Source of the DNA: PGYR01 sp041595255 | GTDB lineage: Bacteria; Bacteroidota; Ignavibacteria; Kapaibacteriales; UBA2268 | Assembly (NCBI GenBank): GCA_041595255.1 | Contig: JBFHKR010000008.1 | Coordinates: 1-39,390, forward strand | Length of the DNA: 39,390 nt | Direction: 5' to 3' | Part shown: in pieces, positions 8,178 to 16,233 of the stretch | How the letters are laid out: every line of letters starts with the position of its first letter | How positions within the stretch are numbered: the stretch's first letter is position 1 | Position numbers and translations under genes: made by a program | The notes under the pieces: generated by a model | Told to the model about the DNA's origin: nothing | What the model saw: the letters and a program-made list of their open reading frames with translations, nothing else | Database searches by the model: none

Positions 8178-9194
8178 TTAATTGTTAATTAACATTGATT
8201 TTGGTTCTTCTTTTAGATATTGATCTACATTCATACCAAATTCAAGTCCTTGGTTTGCAACAAGGTCTCTTAACTCAGTTAATGATTTTTTACCAAAATT
8301 TCTGAATTTCAATAATTCAGCTTCTTTTAGTGAAACTAAGTCAGCAAGTCTACCAATTTCTGCTCTTTTCAGACAGTTATGAGCTCTTACTGATAATTCT
8401 AATTCATCAACTGGAGTTTCAAGTATTTTCTTAATACGTTTTTTCTCTGCAGATTTCTCTTCTTCTTCAGCAGATCTACCCGAAAGTGAATCTGTCTCGT
8501 AAGCATCAAAGTTAATAAAGAACTTAATGTGGTCACTAAGTATCTTAGATGCTAAGTGAAGAGATTCTTGAGCTGTGATTGTACCATCAGTTTTGACATC
8601 AAGTACCAATCTTTCGTAGTCAGTTCTTTGACCAACACGATATGGCTCTACATTGAAAATAACATTTCTAACTGGTGTGAAGATAGAGTCAATAGGTAAC
8701 ATTCCAATCGGGTAGTCAACCATATTTTGTTCTTCGGAAGGAACATAACCTTTCCCACGACCAATTTTCAATTCTACATCAAATTCTGCATCTTCAGCTA
8801 AAGTAGCTATATGCAGATCTTGATTAATAATTTCTATTTCATCTGAAGCATCTTGGATATCTTTAGCTGTCCAAGTGCCAGAACCTTTAAGAGTGAAATT
8901 CACAGTTACAGGTTTTTTATCAGCATTCTTGATTCTTACTTGCTTTAAATTTAATATTATTTCAGAAACATCTTCAACAACTCCATCAATAGTTTGGAAT
9001 TCGTGGAGTACTTCTGAAATTTTTAAGCCAGTAATAGCCGAGCCAGGAATCGAAGAAAGTAATATTCTTCTAAGAGAGTTACCTATAGTAACACCATAAC
9101 CTTGCTCTAATGGTTGCATTACAAATTGACTGTGAAAATCCGTCGAATTTTCTTCAATTATAACCCTTTCAGGCATTTGCATTTGAATATTCAT
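8178..9194 (-). CDS. rpoA: RNA polymerase alpha subunit
   Basis: The 338-residue protein is full length. The N-terminal dimerisation domain shows GYGVTIGNSLRRILLSSIPG (about 33-52) and the insert domain follows; the C-terminal domain has SVRAHNCLKRAEIGRLADLV and FRNFGKKSLTELRDLV, which contain the determinants for UP-element DNA and activator contact. Alpha dimers seed assembly of beta and beta-prime. It follows rpsK after only 39 bases, so the rpsD gene that normally stands between them is absent here. Confidence 0.97.
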   Translation of the reverse strand: MNIQMQMPERVIIEENSTDFHSQFVMQPLEQGYGVTIGNSLRRILLSSIPGSAITGLKISEVLHEFQTIDGVVEDVSEIILNLKQVRIKNADKKPVTVNFTLKGSGTWTAKDIQDASDEIEIINQDLHIATLAEDAEFDVELKIGRGKGYVPSEEQNMVDYPIGMLPIDSIFTPVRNVIFNVEPYRVGQRTDYERLVLDVKTDGTITAQESLHLASKILSDHIKFFINFDAYETDSLSGRSAEEEEKSAEKKRIKKILETPVDELELSVRAHNCLKRAEIGRLADLVSLKEAELLKFRNFGKKSLTELRDLVANQGLEFGMNVDQYLKEEPKSMLINN

Positions 9195-9233
9195 AATTAT
9201 ATACAGTTTTTTTAGTTGAGTCGAAAAATCGAA

Positions 9234-9614
9234 TTAAACTCTACGTCTTTTAGGTGGTCTACACCCATTATGTGGGACAGGAGTTTTGTCAATTATAGAA
9301 TGAATTTCTAGACCCGAGTTAGAAAGTGCTCTTACAGCAGCTTCACGTCCGGAACCTGGACCTTTGACTACGACGTCAACTTTACGTAGTCCCATATCGA
9401 AAGCTTCTTTACCAGCTAATTCAGCTGAGATTTGTGCAGCGTATGGAGTATTCTTCTTTGATCCTTTGAAACCATTTTTTCCAGAAGAAGACCATGCTAA
9501 AGTGTTACCATAAGTATCAGTAATAGTTACTAGTACGTTATTGAAAGATGCTTTAACAAATGCTTTTCCATGGACATCCGATACGACTTTCTTTTTTTGT
9601 CTTTTTTTAGCCAA
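9234..9614 (-). CDS. rpsK: Ribosomal protein S11
   Basis: This 126-residue protein of the 30S platform has SFNNVLVTITDTYGN, the KGPGSGREAAVRAL motif and the C-terminal NGCRPPKRRRV that contacts 16S rRNA near the E and P sites. The start codon is TTG at 9614: an in-frame stop lies just upstream, and no later Met fits the family. It lies 16 bases after rpsM and directly precedes rpoA. Confidence 0.96.
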   Translation of the reverse strand: MAKKRQKKKVVSDVHGKAFVKASFNNVLVTITDTYGNTLAWSSSGKNGFKGSKKNTPYAAQISAELAGKEAFDMGLRKVDVVVKGPGSGREAAVRALSNSGLEIHSIIDKTPVPHNGCRPPKRRRV

Positions 9615-9630
9615 CGTGGATACCTACTTA

Positions 9631-10005
9631 TTATTTAGTTACTTTTTTCTTGTTTGCGATAGTTTTTCTTCTACCCTTACGAGTACGTGCGTTAGTTTTA
9701 GTACGTTGTCCACGACATGGTAATCCTCTTCTATGACGAAGACCACGGTAGCAACCAATATCCATCAAACGCTTAATATTCATTTGAGTTTGTGATCTCA
9801 AAGACCCTTCAACTCTATAATTTTCTATGATATCACGGAGAGTTGCAACTTCTGCATCTGTCCAATCATTTACTTTTTTATTTTCGTCGATACCAGCTTC
9901 TGCTAAAATGTCTTTAGCAATTTTATTACCTATACCAAATAGGTAAGTCAAACCGATAACGCCTCTTTTATTTTTTGGTAAATCTACACCTGCAATACGT
10001 GCCAT
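9631..10005 (-). CDS. rpsM: Ribosomal protein S13
   Basis: The 124-residue protein of the 30S head begins MARIAGVDLPKNKRGVIGLT and has GIGNKIAKDIL, the helix-hairpin-helix, and CYRGLRHRRGLPCRGQRTKT, the conserved rRNA-binding region; the basic tail reaches the P-site tRNA. A strong AGGAGA ribosome-binding site precedes the ATG by 6 bases. It follows rpmJ by 12 bases. Confidence 0.97.
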   Translation of the reverse strand: MARIAGVDLPKNKRGVIGLTYLFGIGNKIAKDILAEAGIDENKKVNDWTDAEVATLRDIIENYRVEGSLRSQTQMNIKRLMDIGCYRGLRHRRGLPCRGQRTKTNARTRKGRRKTIANKKKVTK

Positions 10006-10017
10006 AATCTTCTCCTA

Positions 10018-10134
10018 TTACCCTTGACGTTGTTTAAATCTTGGATTTTTCTTGTTTATTATATATACTCTTCCCTTTCTCTTTACGATTTTATCGTCTG
10101 GGTTTCGCTTTTTAACAGAAGCTTGTACTTTCAT
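10018..10134 (-). CDS. rpmJ: Ribosomal protein L36, zinc-free form
   Basis: A 38-residue open frame between infA and rpsM starts MKVQASVKKRNPDDKIVKRK and ends NPRFKQRQG, the standard L36 ends. The classical form binds zinc through Cys-x2-Cys...Cys...His; here the positions are RNPDD and N, and no cysteine exists, so this is the zinc-independent (C-minus) type common in Bacteroidota. It binds the 23S rRNA near the factor site. Too short for ordinary gene finding but unmistakable. Confidence 0.95.
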   Translation of the reverse strand: MKVQASVKKRNPDDKIVKRKGRVYIINKKNPRFKQRQG

Positions 10135-10149
10135 TTTAAAAACCTAATA

Positions 10150-10368
10150 TTATTTATATCTATATACTATACGACCTTTTGAAAGATCGTAGGGCGACAT
10201 TTCCACTCTTACTTTATCGCCTTGTAATATTTTTATAAAGTGCATACGCATCTTGCCAGAAATATGTGCAAGTATTATATGCCCATTTTCAAACTTCACT
10301 TTAAATTGTGTATTAGGTAGAGTTTCCTCTACTATACCATCTAACTCTATTAACTTTTGTTTTGCCAT
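10150..10368 (-). CDS. infA: Translation initiation factor IF-1
   Basis: The 72-residue single OB-fold protein has the family length and hallmarks: IELDGIVEETLPNTQFKVKF, GHIILAHISGKMRMHFIKIL and GDKVRVEMSPYDLSKGRIVY. IF-1 occupies the 30S A site during initiation and assists IF-2 and IF-3. It lies between secY (70 bases upstream) and rpmJ; the adk and map genes that often stand between secY and infA are missing. Confidence 0.97.
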   Translation of the reverse strand: MAKQKLIELDGIVEETLPNTQFKVKFENGHIILAHISGKMRMHFIKILQGDKVRVEMSPYDLSKGRIVYRYK

Positions 10369-10438
10369 TTTCTCTTTTTTTCTATTTCAGTACCGTAAAC
10401 TAACGAATTTCTATTTAGATAATTGCATTTGTGCAGTA

Positions 10439-11788
10439 CTAAAATCCACCTATTCCAGCTCTACCTTTCATCTTTCCAGTTTTCATGAATCCATCGTAGT
10501 GTCTCATCATCAAGTGAGATTCTATTTGTTGAAGAGTATCTAAACCTACTCCAACAATGATAATCAAACTAGTTCCACCAAAGAATGATGCAAATAAAGA
10601 TGTAATTCCAAATATATTCTGAACAAATGTAGGTAATATTGCAATTAAAGCTAAGAATATTGATCCTGGTAAAGTTATTCTAGTTAATATTTTTTCAATG
10701 TACTCGGCTGTAGGAGCACCAGGTCTTATACCTGGAACAAAACCACCTTGTCTTTTCATATTATCTGCAATTTCTTTCGGATTGAAAATAATTGCTGTAT
10801 AAAAGAACGTAAACAAGACAACCATAACACCATATACAAAAGCATATCCGAACGAAGATGGATTAAACCATGCAGCAAAAGCTTGCATAGCTGGAACACC
10901 TGGGAAGAATGACGCAATAGTATTTGGTATAAACATTAATGATTGAGCAAAGATTATAGGCATAACACCAGCAGTATTCACTCTAAGAGGAATAAACTGT
11001 GTAGTACCACCAAAAACTCTCTTTCCAACTTGTCTTTTTGCATACTGAACCGGAATTCGTCGAGCACCTTGTGTAATTAATACAATAGAAGCAATAATTC
11101 CAAATAAGAATGCAAATATTATTATTTCTAAGAACCAAGGTCTAGACCCAACTGAAATCAACTCCCATTCTTGCATAAGGGCTGCAGGTAAAGCTGCAAT
11201 GATACCAATAAAGATAATCAAAGATATACCATTACCAACTCCTCTTTCTGTTATTTGCTCACCTAACCACATTAGGAAAACAGTACCAGCAGTAAGAATG
11301 ATTACAGTAGATAAAAAGAATAAAACGCCAGCATCTGGAACTACAGGAGCTCCATTAGCAGCAGTTTGATTAACTAACTTCACTGCAACACCAATAGATT
11401 GTAAACCAGCTACAAATACAGTAGCAAATCTAGTCCATTGATTAATTTTTCTTCTCCCGTCTTCACCTTCTTTTTGCATTTTTTGGATTTGAGGGAATAC
11501 AACACCAGCTAATTGAAAAATAATAGATGATGTAATATAAGGCATGATACCTAATGCAAATATTGCAGCATTAGAGAACGCACCACCCACAAATAGATCG
11601 AAGAAGCCAAACAAATCGTCAGCTCCACCAGATCCCATAGTTGATTTCAATACATCTACATCAATACCAGGTATTGTAATAAATGCACCTACTCTAACAA
11701 CTAATAATATTAGTAAAGTAAAAAATATTCTTTTTCTTAATTCTTCAATTTTGAATATATTACTAAAAGTCTCTCCAAATTTAGCCAT
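10439..11788 (-). CDS. secY: Protein translocase subunit SecY
   Basis: The 449-residue membrane protein is the channel of the Sec translocase. About ten hydrophobic helices are visible, the first in RIFFTLLILLVVRVGAFITI. The loop ITERGVGNGISLIIF (about 179-193), the cytosolic NPKEIADNMKRQGGFVPGIR with its conserved arginine, and the C-terminal LMMRHYDGFMK are conserved SecY features. The ATG lies inside the end of rplO (8-base overlap), so the two are translationally coupled, as is usual in spc operons. Confidence 0.97.
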   Translation of the reverse strand: MAKFGETFSNIFKIEELRKRIFFTLLILLVVRVGAFITIPGIDVDVLKSTMGSGGADDLFGFFDLFVGGAFSNAAIFALGIMPYITSSIIFQLAGVVFPQIQKMQKEGEDGRRKINQWTRFATVFVAGLQSIGVAVKLVNQTAANGAPVVPDAGVLFFLSTVIILTAGTVFLMWLGEQITERGVGNGISLIIFIGIIAALPAALMQEWELISVGSRPWFLEIIIFAFLFGIIASIVLITQGARRIPVQYAKRQVGKRVFGGTTQFIPLRVNTAGVMPIIFAQSLMFIPNTIASFFPGVPAMQAFAAWFNPSSFGYAFVYGVMVVLFTFFYTAIIFNPKEIADNMKRQGGFVPGIRPGAPTAEYIEKILTRITLPGSIFLALIAILPTFVQNIFGITSLFASFFGGTSLIIIVGVGLDTLQQIESHLMMRHYDGFMKTGKMKGRAGIGGF

Positions 11789-12242
11789 TAAGATTTACCG
11801 CCCCCCCGGCTGTTTCTATCTTTTCTTTCGCCGTAGAGCTAAATTTGTCAGCAGTTATTGTAGCAGCCGATGTAAGATTACCATCACCTAATACTTTTAG
11901 TGGAATTCTCTTTTTAGTGATCAATCCAACAGCTATAAGTGCAGCTTTATCTATATTTTTCGCATCTACTTTATTTTCATCTATTAATGTTTGTATTTGG
12001 CCTAGATTCACAACAGAAAACTTTACAGAGAATTTGTTGTGAAAACCGAATTTAGGAACTCTACGGTTGATCGGCATTTGCCCACCTTCGAAACCTATTC
12101 TGATAGTAGCACCAGAACGAGATTTTTGTCCTTTGTGCCCTTTGCCAGAAGTTCCTCCGTAACCAGAACCTTCACCGCGACCAACTCTTTTTTTACTATG
12201 TGTAGAGCCTTTCGGCTTTATTAAATTTCCAACATGTTTCAT
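11781..12242 (-). CDS. rplO: Ribosomal protein L15
   Basis: The 153-residue 50S protein has the typical basic glycine-rich start, KRVGRGEGSGYGGTSGKGHK, then SRSGATIRIGFEGGQMPINR. L15 is an assembly protein bound to 23S rRNA. Near the 3' end a run of seven G (11801-11807) encodes part of AGGA; such a run stands out in this AT-rich sequence. The stop codon lies 8 bases inside secY. Confidence 0.96.
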   Translation of the reverse strand: MKHVGNLIKPKGSTHSKKRVGRGEGSGYGGTSGKGHKGQKSRSGATIRIGFEGGQMPINRRVPKFGFHNKFSVKFSVVNLGQIQTLIDENKVDAKNIDKAALIAVGLITKKRIPLKVLGDGNLTSAATITADKFSSTAKEKIETAGGAVNLNG

Positions 12243-12262
12243 TTTAAAACCGGTAATATTTT

Positions 12263-12448
12263 TTATTCACTAACTTGTTCTACTTTCACTAAATGTCTAA
12301 CTACATTAACCATACCACGAGTTTGCTCATTATCTGGAAGGATATTCGAGTAATGAGGTCGACCTAAACCTAGTGCTTCGATTGTTAATTTATGTTTGCT
12401 TTTAGACTTTATGCAACTTTTAATTTGAACTACTTTTATTTTAGACAT
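12263..12448 (-). CDS. rpmD: Ribosomal protein L30
   Basis: This 61-residue protein of the 50S subunit matches the short bacterial L30: VVQIKSCIKSKSKHKLTIEA followed by LGLGRPHYSNILPDNEQTRG and a MVNVVRHLV end. It lies between rpsE and rplO in the usual spc order, 20 bases before rplO. L30 is dispensable in some bacteria but present here. Confidence 0.94.
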   Translation of the reverse strand: MSKIKVVQIKSCIKSKSKHKLTIEALGLGRPHYSNILPDNEQTRGMVNVVRHLVKVEQVSE

Positions 12449-12464
12449 GATTTTCCCTTTAAAG

Positions 12465-12974
12465 TTACCCGTAGATCACTTTTTCTACTGAAATGCCTCT
12501 TCTAGAAGCAACTGAATTAATGTCTTCAACTCTTTGTAATCCGTTCAATGCTGCTTTGATAGCATTATGCGGATTAGAAGAACCAAGATTCTTAGTTAAT
12601 ACATTTTGAATACCAGCCAATTCTAATACTGCACGAATACCACCAGAAGCGATAACACCAGTACCAGGAGTAGCAGGTTTGATTAATACTTTTCCAGCAC
12701 CATATTTACCCGTCACTTCGTGAGGTATAGTACCATTTTGAATAGTAACACTGACAAGACTTTTCTTAGCAACATCGGTAGCTTTTGAAATAGCATCCAC
12801 TACTTCTGACGCTTTACCTAGTCCGTAACCTACATGACCATTGCCATCGCCGACTACTACTAGAGCGGAGAAATTAAATCTACGTCCACCTTTTACTACT
12901 TTAGCTGTTCTTCCAACGTAAACTAGTTTATCATTTAAGTTTAATTCTGAAGCTTTTACTTTGCTCACTTTCAA
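12465..12974 (-). CDS. rpsE: Ribosomal protein S5
   Basis: The 169-residue 30S protein has KVVKGGRRFNFSALVVVGDG (the N-terminal double-stranded RNA-binding fold), HVGYGLGKASEV, and the C-terminal ATPGTGVIASGGIRAVLELAG. S5 takes part in decoding accuracy and lies at the mRNA entry site. The start is TTG at 12974, with AAAGGAG 5 bases upstream; no ATG fits the family start. Confidence 0.97.
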   Translation of the reverse strand: MKVSKVKASELNLNDKLVYVGRTAKVVKGGRRFNFSALVVVGDGNGHVGYGLGKASEVVDAISKATDVAKKSLVSVTIQNGTIPHEVTGKYGAGKVLIKPATPGTGVIASGGIRAVLELAGIQNVLTKNLGSSNPHNAIKAALNGLQRVEDINSVASRRGISVEKVIYG

Positions 12975-12994
12975 ATACTCCTTTGAGTGATCTT

Positions 12995-13366
12995 TTAAAA
13001 TTGAAGTCCACCTTCTCTCGCAGAATCAGCTAATGCTTTAACTCTACCGGTGTATAAATTACCGTTTCTATCGAAACGTACTTGCTTTATATCTTTTGCT
13101 AATGCTCTTTCAGCAATTGCTTTACCTACCAATTGACTTAATTGAGTTTTATTCATTTCAGGTTTTATCTGAGATTTTAACTCTGAATCAATTGTAGATG
13201 CTGACACTAGAGTTACAGCGTTAGTATCATCAATAATCTGAACAAATATATTTGTCAAACTTTTGAAAACCGAAAGACGGGGTACTGAAGCAGTTCCACG
13301 AATTTTAGATTTGATACTTCTTTTTCTTCTAGCTTTTCTTTTGTATTTCAAACTTGTAGTATTCAT
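12995..13366 (-). CDS. rplR: Ribosomal protein L18
   Basis: The 123-residue protein carries 5S rRNA into the 50S subunit with L5 and L25. KRKARRKRSIKSKIRGTASV is the basic N-terminus, PRLSVFKSLTNIFVQIID and FDRNGNLYTGRVKALADSAR are the conserved core and the GRVKALADAAREGGL-like end. Standard place between rplF and rpsE. Confidence 0.96.
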   Translation of the reverse strand: MNTTSLKYKRKARRKRSIKSKIRGTASVPRLSVFKSLTNIFVQIIDDTNAVTLVSASTIDSELKSQIKPEMNKTQLSQLVGKAIAERALAKDIKQVRFDRNGNLYTGRVKALADSAREGGLQF

Positions 13367-13389
13367 AACTTCTCTAACTATTATAAGTT

Positions 13390-13929
13390 TTATTTAGATG
13401 CAGACTTACCTGCTTTTCTTCTAATTACTTCACCTTCGTATCTTACACCTTTACCTTTGTAAGGCTCTGGTGGTCTAAGTTTTCTTAATTTAGAAGAAAC
13501 TTCTCCAACTAATTGTTTATCTGAACCAGAAATCACAATAGATGTTTGTGTTGGAGTTTGGAATTCAATCCCATCAGGAGGTATAACTAGTATTGGATGT
13601 GAAAATCCTAAACTTAGTACTAGTCTAGTGCCTTTTACTTCAGCTCTATAACCTACACCTTCTATGATAAGAGTTTTTTTGAACCCTTCGTGTACACCAT
13701 TAACAGCATTGTTAATCATAGAACGAATCATTCCATGTTTAGATTTAACGGGTTTAGTTTCGTTAGCTCTAATTACTGTTATTACATTATCATTTATTTC
13801 TAATGAAATACCTTCTGGTAAATTAACTGCTCTTTCGCCATTCGGGCCTTTAGCAGTTACAGTACCATCGTTATTTGTTACTGTTACCTTTTCGGGTATT
13901 TCTATTATTTGTTTACCTATTCTAGACAC
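13390..13929 (-). CDS. rplF: Ribosomal protein L6
   Basis: The 179-residue two-domain 50S protein starts MSRIGKQIIEIPEKVTV and ends with PPEPYKGKGVRYEGEVIRRK, the conserved sarcin-ricin-loop contact. L6 helps bind elongation factors. The start codon is GTG at 13929. It follows rpsH by 18 bases. Confidence 0.97.
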   Translation of the reverse strand: MSRIGKQIIEIPEKVTVTNNDGTVTAKGPNGERAVNLPEGISLEINDNVITVIRANETKPVKSKHGMIRSMINNAVNGVHEGFKKTLIIEGVGYRAEVKGTRLVLSLGFSHPILVIPPDGIEFQTPTQTSIVISGSDKQLVGEVSSKLRKLRPPEPYKGKGVRYEGEVIRRKAGKSASK

Positions 13930-13947
13930 TAGATTTCTCCAATTATA

Positions 13948-14343
13948 TTACCATACGGTGCAAATTACTTCGCCACCGACATTATGCTTTCTAGCTTCTT
14001 TGTCTGTCAATACACCTCTAGAAGTAGAGATAATTGCCATACCTAAGCCGTTCTTTACTCTCGGTATCTGATCAGAAGGTACATATATCCTTCTACCAGG
14101 TTTACTTACACGAGTAATTTGATTGAAAGCAGGCTTTTTCTTAAAATATCTTAATTCTACTTTGATTTCGCCTTGTACACCGCTCTCTACTTCTTGGTAT
14201 CCTGATATGAAACCTTGTTCAAGAAGAATTTTAGAGAGAGCTACTTTCATATTAGAACGTGGAATGTTCACATATCTGTGACCAGCATTACCACCGTTTC
14301 TAATTCTTGTCAAGAAATCTGCTATTTGATCTGTTACTGCCAT
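13948..14343 (-). CDS. rpsH: Ribosomal protein S8
   Basis: The 131-residue 30S protein begins DQIADFLTRIRNGGNAGHRY and ends with GLGMAIISTSRGVLTDKEAR and GGEVICTVW, the typical S8 C-terminal 16S-binding motif. In E. coli S8 also represses the spc operon by binding the rplE mRNA; I see no clear mimic of its 16S site here. Confidence 0.97.
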   Translation of the reverse strand: MAVTDQIADFLTRIRNGGNAGHRYVNIPRSNMKVALSKILLEQGFISGYQEVESGVQGEIKVELRYFKKKPAFNQITRVSKPGRRIYVPSDQIPRVKNGLGMAIISTSRGVLTDKEARKHNVGGEVICTVW

Positions 14344-14361
14344 AGTTTTTAACCTAAGAAA

Positions 14362-14631
14362 TTACCAACTTGCTTTTTTAATTCCGGGCAACTTGCCCTC
14401 TAACGCCAACTGTCTGAATACGTGTCTCGTTAGCCCATATTTACGATAGACTGCTCTACTTCTGCCCGTTACTGAGCATCTGTTTACTACTCTAGTAGGA
14501 GATGAGTTTCTAGGAAGTTTTTGAAGTCCTTCCATGTCTCCAGCTTCTTTCAAAGCCGCTCTTTTCTCAGCGTATTTAGATACAAGTCTTTTTCTTTTCT
14601 CGTTTCTAGCTATTACACTTTTTCTAGCCAT
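14362..14631 (-). CDS. rpsN: Ribosomal protein S14, zinc-free form
   Basis: This 89-residue form is the longer C-minus type. It begins MARKSVIARNEKRKRLVSKY, contains RNSSPTRVVNRCSVTGRSRA and ends LTRHVFRQLALEGKLPGIKK. The short form binds zinc through Cys-x2-Cys...Cys-x2-Cys; here only one cysteine is left, so no zinc site is possible. S14 is in the 30S head. Confidence 0.97.
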   Translation of the reverse strand: MARKSVIARNEKRKRLVSKYAEKRAALKEAGDMEGLQKLPRNSSPTRVVNRCSVTGRSRAVYRKYGLTRHVFRQLALEGKLPGIKKASW

Positions 14632-14646
14632 TCTAAAAGTACCTGT

Positions 14647-15279
14647 TTATTGATTTTTCGTTTTAAATGGAAATCCAAACTCAGTAAGAAGAGCTCTTGC
14701 TTCTTCATCAGTTTTAGCTGTAGTTACGAATGTAATATCCATACCAGTTATTCTGTTTACTTTATCTACGTCGATTTCCGGAAATATAATTTGTTCTTTT
14801 ATACCTAAAGTATAATTTCCTCTACCATCAAAACTTTTATCAGGAAAACCTCTAAAATCTCTGATACGTGGAGCCGTGATATTCACGAATCTATCCAAGA
14901 ACTCATACATTCTTATTCTTCTAAGAGTTACAGATGCGCCAATCGGCATACCGTCTCTTAGTTTAAAATTTGATATTGCTATTTTTGCTTTTCTTACAAC
15001 TGGTCTTTGACCTGTGATAAGCTCAAGCTCATTTATAGCCGCTTGTAATAATTTAGGATCTTGAGTTGCTCTACCAACACCCATATTCAAGCTTATTTTC
15101 TTCAATTTCGGCACTTCCATTACAGATTTGTAATTAAACTTTTTCTGCATTGCCGGAACTACATTTTCTTTGTAATGGACTTGGAATTGTGCTACTGGAA
15201 TTTCTTCGTTCCTAGCTGCATCTTCAAATCTTTGTCCTTCAAATGCGAATATGTCTCTTTTAGATATCGCTTTTGCCAT
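14647..15279 (-). CDS. rplE: Ribosomal protein L5 with an N-terminal extension
   Basis: The 5S rRNA-binding protein is 210 residues, about 30 longer than the usual 178-185. The usual sequence starts near residue 36 with YKENVVPAMQKKFNYKSVME and continues with PKLKKISLNMGVGRA, KAKIAISNFKLRDGMPIGA and GMDITFVTTAKTDEEARALL. The extra segment MAKAISKRDIFAFEGQRFED and onward is charged, and the only later in-frame Met lies inside the conserved core, so the extension is probably real. Directly downstream of rplX. Confidence 0.96.
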   Translation of the reverse strand: MAKAISKRDIFAFEGQRFEDAARNEEIPVAQFQVHYKENVVPAMQKKFNYKSVMEVPKLKKISLNMGVGRATQDPKLLQAAINELELITGQRPVVRKAKIAISNFKLRDGMPIGASVTLRRIRMYEFLDRFVNITAPRIRDFRGFPDKSFDGRGNYTLGIKEQIIFPEIDVDKVNRITGMDITFVTTAKTDEEARALLTEFGFPFKTKNQ

Positions 15280-15305
15280 GACTTTTTATATCCCGTGAAT
15301 TATCT

Positions 15306-15536
15306 TTATTTCGTTTGAATCAATTTGACATTAGAGTAGTGCAATGGTGCACTTTTAGTAACTCTTCCGCCTTGTTGGTTTTGTTGACTTGGCTTTTCGT
15401 GTTTGATTTTTTCATTCACGCCTTCAACTAAAACTTTCATTTTAGAAGGGTATATTTCCAATACTCTTCCTTCTTTTCCTTTATCAACACCAGTAATTAC
15501 TTGTACTGTGTCGCCTTTCTTTATCTTTAGTTTCAT
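15306..15536 (-). CDS. rplX: Ribosomal protein L24
   Basis: The 76-residue protein has the KOW motif KKGDTVQVITGVDKGKEGRV and continues with GVNEKIKHEKPSQQNQQGG. It is a short L24, lacking the longer C-terminal part seen in E. coli (104 residues). L24 starts 50S assembly. Standard order between rplN and rplE. Confidence 0.95.
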   Translation of the reverse strand: MKLKIKKGDTVQVITGVDKGKEGRVLEIYPSKMKVLVEGVNEKIKHEKPSQQNQQGGRVTKSAPLHYSNVKLIQTK

Positions 15537-15553
15537 TTTCTAGACTCTTCTAA

Positions 15554-15922
15554 TTAAAGTACTTCGGGAGCAAGAGATATAATTTTCATATATTGCTTCT
15601 CACGAAGCTCTCTAGCAACTGGTCCAAAGATACGTGTTCCTTTCGGATCACCTTTTTGATTTAAAATAACAGCAGCGTTGTCGTCAAATCTTATGTAAGA
15701 ACCATCACTTCTTCTTTGTTCTTTTGCAGTTCTTACTATGACAGCTTTAACAACTTCACCTTTTTTGATACCACCATTAGGTATTGCTGACTTTACTGAG
15801 GCTACAATTATGTCGCCAATGCGAGCATATTTTTTACCATGTCCACCTAATACTCTGATGCATCTGATCTTTTTTGCACCTGAATTATCGGCAACAGCTA
15901 AGTTTGTTTCTTCTTGTATCAT
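15554..15922 (-). CDS. rplN: Ribosomal protein L14
   Basis: The 122-residue 50S protein has the full family length: MIQEETNLAVADNSGAKKIR at the start, GGIKKGEVVKAVIVRTAKE in the middle, and GTRIFGPVARELREKQYMKI and LAPEVL at the end. It lies at the 30S-50S interface and is the target of the silencing factor RsfS. Confidence 0.97.
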   Translation of the reverse strand: MIQEETNLAVADNSGAKKIRCIRVLGGHGKKYARIGDIIVASVKSAIPNGGIKKGEVVKAVIVRTAKEQRRSDGSYIRFDDNAAVILNQKGDPKGTRIFGPVARELREKQYMKIISLAPEVL

Positions 15923-15939
15923 TTTAGTTTCCTATAAAT

Positions 15940-16224
15940 TTACTTAGCTTTCTCAAGAATTTCAATGAGAGTCCATCTCTTAGTTCTGCTAAGTGGTCTT
16001 ATCTCTTGAACTTTTACTATATCTCCAATACCGCACTCGTTATTTTCATCGTGTGCTGTAATCTTCTTAGATTTTTTATAATATTTCTTGTATAAAGGGT
16101 GAGCTATTTGTCTCTCCGTTTTTACAGTAATAGTTTTGTCAGCTTTGTCTGAAACTACTATACCTTGAAATATTTTCTTTCTTGAAGATGTTTCTACGTT
16201 TGCATCTTTTATTTGCTCTGCCAT
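15940..16224 (-). CDS. rpsQ: Ribosomal protein S17
   Basis: The 94-residue OB-fold 30S protein has KIFQGIVVSDKADKTITVKT, HPLYKKYYKKSKKITAHDE and GDIVKVQEIRPLSRTKRWTL. A short N-terminal stretch (about 13 residues) precedes the usual start, common in this group. It binds the 5' domain of 16S rRNA early in assembly. Confidence 0.96.
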   Translation of the reverse strand: MAEQIKDANVETSSRKKIFQGIVVSDKADKTITVKTERQIAHPLYKKYYKKSKKITAHDENNECGIGDIVKVQEIRPLSRTKRWTLIEILEKAK

Positions 16225-16233
16225 AGCTTTTCC

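Noticed and set aside
13664..14071. Open frame of 135 codons on the plus strand across rplF-rpsH
   Set aside because: Antisense shadow of two ribosomal genes; no ribosome-binding site or domain.
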